Translations under genes and position numbers: made by a program
Part shown: positions 6,307 to 6,795 of the stretch, one piece after another
Layout: each line of letters starts with the position of its first letter
Numbering within the stretch: position 1 is the first letter of the stretch
NCBI GenBank assembly: GCA_039806065.1
Contig: JBDKJS010000140.1
Span: 1-6,795 of the forward strand
Origin: JBDKJS01 sp039806065
GTDB lineage: Bacteria; Bacteroidota; Bacteroidia; AKYH767-A; 2013-40CM-41-45
Direction: 5' to 3'
Length of the DNA stretch: 6,795 nucleotides
Notes under the pieces: generated by a model
Database searches by the model: none
Told to the model about the DNA's origin: nothing
The model's input: the letters and a program-made list of their open reading frames with translations, nothing else

Positions 6307-6355
6307 CCGCCCCTTGAAATAAAGCCGTTTGAGGGAAGAATGCAAAGAGATTGAC

Positions 6356-6444
6356 GGTGAGGTGGGTGAGAGGCTGAAACCAACAGTTTGCTAAACTGTC
6401 ATACGTGTTAAAGCGTATCGCGGGTTCGAATCCCGCCCTCACCG
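6356..6444 (+). tRNA. tRNA-Ser, anticodon GCU
   Basis: The acceptor arms GGTGAGG (6356-6362) and CCTCACC pair fully, with discriminator G at 6444. The anticodon stem ACAGT / ACTGT encloses the loop TTGCTAA, giving anticodon GCT at 6390-6392, which reads AGC and AGU. A long variable arm with ATACG / CGTAT pairing shows class II structure, as expected for serine. The T arm GCGGGTTCGAATCCCGC is intact. CCA is not encoded, so the CCA-adding enzyme must complete the end. Confidence 0.96.
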
Positions 6445-6454
6445 CAATAGGCTT

Positions 6455-6528
6455 CGGGGTGTAGCGTAGCCCGGTATCGCGCCTCGTTTGGGACGAGGAG
6501 GTCGTCAGTTCGAATCTGGCCACCCCGA
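6455..6528 (+). tRNA. tRNA-Pro, anticodon UGG
   Basis: The acceptor arms CGGGGTG (6455-6461) and CACCCCG (6521-6527) pair fully; C1-G72 followed by discriminator A is usual for bacterial proline tRNA. The anticodon stem CCTCG / CGAGG encloses TTTGGGA, giving anticodon TGG at 6489-6491. The T loop TTCGAAT is standard. CCA is not encoded. It lies 10 nt after tRNA-Ser and probably shares its transcript. Confidence 0.96.
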
Positions 6529-6562
6529 CACTAATAATTGCCTTTTTTAAAGAGGCTTAATA

Positions 6563-6651
6563 ATGAAACAGAGTTGCATAAACTCTACTTATGCAGAATC
6601 TAAATGGCTCATACCAATCATTTTAATTCTGCATTTTTTATTAAATAATTA

Positions 6652-6652
<1 letters not shown>
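6563..6652 (+). CDS. Possible 29-residue leader peptide or small membrane peptide (doubtful)
   Basis: An ATG at 6563 opens 29 codons ending in TAG at 6650-6652, whose last base is the first base of tRNA-Arg. The peptide starts MKQSCINSTYAESK and ends with a hydrophobic stretch, WLIPIILILHFLL. It covers three overlapping hairpins, the arrangement of an attenuator leader. No ribosome binding site is visible, and frames of this length are common by chance in AT-rich DNA, so this is a candidate only. Confidence 0.12.
6570..6595 (+). other. Two overlapping, mutually exclusive hairpins
   Basis: AGAGTT (6570-6575) pairs with AACTCT (6581-6586) around 5 nt. TGCATAA (6575-6581) pairs with TTATGCA (6589-6595) around 7 nt. 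The two stems share bases, so only one can form. The second also uses 6591-6595, which belong to the stem of the terminator-like hairpin that follows. All pairings are perfect. No function is known. Confidence 0.45.
6591..6639 (+). terminator. Possible intrinsic terminator between tRNA-Pro and tRNA-Arg
   Basis: ATGCAGAAT (6591-6599) and ATTCTGCAT (6626-6634) are perfect 9-bp inverted repeats, followed by T at 6634-6639. The 26-nt loop is long for a terminator, and the stem has only three G-C pairs, so its efficiency is uncertain. If used, it would end the tRNA-Ser/tRNA-Pro transcript before tRNA-Arg. Confidence 0.5.
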
Positions 6653-6695
<43 letters not shown>

Positions 6696-6725
<30 letters not shown>

Positions 6726-6795
6726 CTAAGTAAAGTTCGTTGGAAAGAGCATCCCGACTGTAAGTCGGGAAGGTCTTTGGTTCGAATCCAAACGG
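6696..6795 (+). repeat. 25-bp direct repeat of the tRNA-Arg 3' half (6696-6720 and 6771-6795)
   Basis: The segment from the variable loop through the T arm into the 3' acceptor strand of tRNA-Arg (6696-6720) recurs without mismatch at 6771-6795, 75 nt downstream. The second copy runs to the window edge, so the repeat may be longer. Perfect 3'-tRNA repeats are seen at attachment sites of integrative elements and in tandem tRNA duplications. Confidence 0.9.
6731..6795 (+). pseudogene. Degenerate or chimeric tRNA-like sequence, anticodon position GUA (cut by window edge)
   Basis: A weak D arm GTTC / GAGC (one G-U) is followed by a strong anticodon stem CCCGA / TCGGG enclosing CTGTAAG, with U33 and GTA at the anticodon position. 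A short variable region and a T arm identical to tRNA-Arg come next. The 5' strand of the acceptor (around 6726-6732) does not pair with the CGG seen at 6793-6795. GUA specifies tyrosine, but bacterial tRNA-Tyr has a long variable arm and this does not. It is most likely a tRNA remnant or chimera; a divergent functional tRNA cannot be excluded because the 3' end is missing. Confidence 0.5.

Noticed and set aside
6137..6523. Minus-strand open frame of 128 codons (starts MARFELTTSSSQTRRD, contains RAGFEPAIRF)
   Set aside because: It is antisense to tRNA-Ser, tRNA-Pro and the end of ribH. Peptides of this kind come from the complement of tRNA genes and are a familiar annotation artefact.
6540..6556. 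Hairpin GCCTTT / AAGAGGC type after tRNA-Pro as a terminator
   Set aside because: The stem is about 6 bp with a G-U pair and no T-run follows on the plus strand; the 6591-6639 structure is a better terminator candidate.

Overview
The window looks like chromosomal core DNA of a member of the Bacteroidota, possibly near Chitinophagaceae or Sphingobacteriia. The clues are the AT-rich composition, the absence of clear Shine-Dalgarno sequences, a TTTG / TAnnTTTG promoter ahead of the tRNA genes, a PafA-type alkaline phosphatase, the style of the Obg, GrpE and lumazine synthase proteins, and tRNA genes without an encoded CCA. The genus assignment is only a guess.

Left block, plus strand (1-2701): the 3' part of the obg GTPase gene, overlapping by 8 nt a PAP2-family membrane phosphatase gene, then after 15 nt a secreted PafA-like alkaline phosphatase gene. 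These are probably cotranscribed. Middle block, minus strand (2704-4954): grpE, dnaJ and a low-molecular-weight protein tyrosine phosphatase, in transcription order, with gaps of 23 and 44 nt. This is a heat-shock cochaperone operon with a phosphatase at its tail. It converges on the pafA-like gene with only 2 nt between stop codons. Upstream of grpE there is a sigma-54-like -24/-12 element and a TGNCA-type imperfect palindrome. A strong intrinsic terminator (5033-5065) closes the next minus-strand gene, a secreted TlpA-like thioredoxin (5102-5674).

Right block, plus strand (5761-6795): ribH (6,7-dimethyl-8-ribityllumazine synthase), divergent from the tlpA-like gene, then a tRNA cluster with its own good promoter: tRNA-Ser(GCU), tRNA-Pro(UGG) and tRNA-Arg(UCU). 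A tRNA-like remnant follows; it repeats the 3' half of tRNA-Arg and is cut by the window edge. Between tRNA-Pro and tRNA-Arg there are three overlapping, mutually exclusive hairpins, the last followed by a T-run, and a 29-codon reading frame runs through them. This attenuator-like layout is the least explained structure in the window.

The protein-coding genes are conserved housekeeping or common Bacteroidota families. I see no CRISPR array, transposase, toxin-antitoxin pair or defence system. The points worth a second look are regulatory (grpE promoter, nested hairpins) and the tRNA-Arg-derived remnant.
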